Below are positions 62,968 through 64,000 of a DNA stretch of 64,000 nt, in pieces. Both the position numbers and the translations under genes were made by a program. The stretch covers positions 992,001 to 1,056,000 of the forward strand of contig NZ_JAJIWP010000003.1 of the NCBI RefSeq assembly GCF_020880975.1, written 5' to 3'. The notes under the pieces are model-generated. The model did not search any database. It was given only the letters and a program-made list of their open reading frames with translations, and had not been told where the DNA came from. Positions within the stretch are counted from its first letter, which is position 1. Every line of letters begins with the position of its first letter. This stretch comes from Mucilaginibacter sp. UR6-1. Its GTDB lineage: Bacteria; Bacteroidota; Bacteroidia; Sphingobacteriales; Sphingobacteriaceae.

Positions 62968-64000
62968 TTAAAATGGTGCTTCGTCGTCCATGTCATCCAT
63001 ACGGGATGGACGTATGATGAAGTTGCTTGGGTTAGGGTTATCAAAACCCGGTGATGGGGTCAAGCCTGCAAAGGCGTTATTGGCAGGCATGCCAAAATCG
63101 CTGCCTTGCTCAAGATCTTCAAACTTAACGTATTTACCCACAAAACGCAGGCGTACACGGCCGGTTTCACCATTACGGTGTTTGGCTATAATTACTTCAC
63201 CAACGCCCTGTGTTGGGTTATTGTCCTCATCTACATCAAGACCATAGTATTCCGGGCGATAAAGAAACAATACCATATCCGCGTCCTGCTCAATTGAACC
63301 AGACTCACGTAAGTCAGACAGCATTGGCCTTTTTGAACCACCCGGCCGGCTCTCAACCGCACGGCTCAACTGCGATAATGCGATAACAGGCACGTTCAAC
63401 TCCTTAGCTACTGATTTAAGCGCACGGGATATACTACCGATCTCCTGCTCACGGTTACCGCCCTTGCCATCATTTTTACCGTGCATCAGTTGCAGGTAGT
63501 CAATAATAATAAGCTGTATATCATGCTGGGCTTTTAAACGGCGGCATTTGGCTCTAAATTCAAATATATTAAGGGCTGGGGTATCGTCAATAATAAGGGT
63601 GGCTTGCTCCAGTTTACGTACCTTGCTGTGTATCTGTTCCCACTCCCATGGTTCCAGGTTGCCTTTACGTATCTTTTCCTGTTCAATTTGTGCCTCGCCG
63701 GATATTAAACGGTTAACCAACTGAACAGACGACATCTCCAGCGAGAAAACAGCTACGGGCTTATCAAAATCAACGGCGGCATTACGGGCGCAGCTTAATA
63801 CAAAGGCCGTTTTACCCATCGCCGGACGAGCCGCGATAATAACCAGATCCGATTTTTGCCAGCCCGAGGTCATACGGTCAAGCTCGGTAAAGCCCGATGC
63901 AACACCGGTAAGCCCATCGGTTTTATCTTTCAGGGCCTCAATATCGCGCAGGGCCTCGTGCATCAGGTCGTCCATTTTGCGCGAGTCGCGGCGCAGGTTG
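62968..64000 (-). CDS. dnaB: Replicative DNA helicase (N-terminal part outside window)
   Basis: The C-terminal RecA-like domain of DnaB. Walker A is AARPAMGKTAFVLS, followed by FSLEMSSVQLVNRLI, Walker B LIIIDYLQLMHG, and a late RPEYYGL and AKHRNGETGRVRLRF motif, in the order usual for DnaB. The frame is open to the window edge at 64000, so the gene starts further right; about 340 residues are present. The C-terminal tail of about 50 residues is rich in Asp and Pro and carries no motif I recognise. Confidence 0.95.
   Translation of the reverse strand, partial: NLRRDSRKMDDLMHEALRDIEALKDKTDGLTGVASGFTELDRMTSGWQKSDLVIIAARPAMGKTAFVLSCARNAAVDFDKPVAVFSLEMSSVQLVNRLISGEAQIEQEKIRKGNLEPWEWEQIHSKVRKLEQATLIIDDTPALNIFEFRAKCRRLKAQHDIQLIIIDYLQLMHGKNDGKGGNREQEIGSISRALKSVAKELNVPVIALSQLSRAVESRPGGSKRPMLSDLRESGSIEQDADMVLFLYRPEYYGLDVDEDNNPTQGVGEVIIAKHRNGETGRVRLRFVGKYVKFEDLEQGSDFGMPANNAFAGLTPSPGFDNPNPSNFIIRPSRMDDMDDEAPF

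Overview
The window comes from a member of the Bacteroidota, most likely the Sphingobacteriaceae (Mucilaginibacter/Pedobacter type). The signs are a SusC/SusD pair with accessory lipoproteins, DUF3857 proteins, a Bacteroidota-type arginine cluster with an ornithine-derivative carbamoyltransferase, -7 boxes of the TAnnTTTG type, very few Shine-Dalgarno sequences, and several families of short palindromic repeats typical of that lineage. Genus assignment is inference. I saw no rRNA, tRNA, CRISPR array or intact insertion sequence.

Region 1 (1-17.2 kb) is a polysaccharide utilisation locus for a fucosylated, probably galactose-containing and acylated glycan. It holds a mutarotase (cut by the window edge), SusC, SusD, two discoidin-like lipoproteins, a GH29 alpha-L-fucosidase, a convergent AraC-type regulator, a two-domain esterase (alpha/beta hydrolase fused to SGNH hydrolase), a GH95 fucosidase/galactosidase and a clan GH-D alpha-galactosidase-like enzyme. 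The two main promoter regions share a 15-base string and ATCCAT repeats, which are candidate sites for the AraC protein.

Region 2 (17.2-27.1 kb) is arginine biosynthesis on the minus strand: GNAT acyltransferase, argG, a cupin, argC, a four-helix-bundle (S23) gene, argD and argF', and after a plus-strand cation/proton antiporter, argB and a proC-like gene. Palindromic C/G-rich repeats sit on the start or stop codons of argG, the cupin and argC. The S23 gene is bracketed by inverted purine-rich repeats. A nested inverted-repeat element lies in the probable leader of the operon.

Region 3 (27.1-46 kb) is mostly envelope and housekeeping: a 2H phosphoesterase, an MCE (MlaD) protein, two tandem N-acetylmuramoyl-L-alanine amidases, an LptD-like protein, CinA, a 2-oxoacid dehydrogenase E2, an NlpC/P60 lipoprotein, a 40-residue membrane protein, a frameshifted GIY-YIG gene followed by five alternating inverted repeats, PBP1C, a PolB-type 3'-5' exonuclease, a double-ATPase ABC protein, RNase R, a polyprenyl synthase and a small TonB-domain protein.

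Region 4 (46-59.1 kb) carries a DnaQ-like exonuclease, two DUF3857/transglutaminase proteins, bioB, mgtE, a small unknown protein, a DinB protein, a YigZ protein, ribD divergent from prmC, and an uncharacterised radical-SAM/DUF4130 pair linked by annotation to DNA repair.

Region 5 (59.2-64 kb) is an operon of four paralogous lipoproteins that alternate A-B-A-B, closed by a long terminator hairpin against the 3' part of dnaB.
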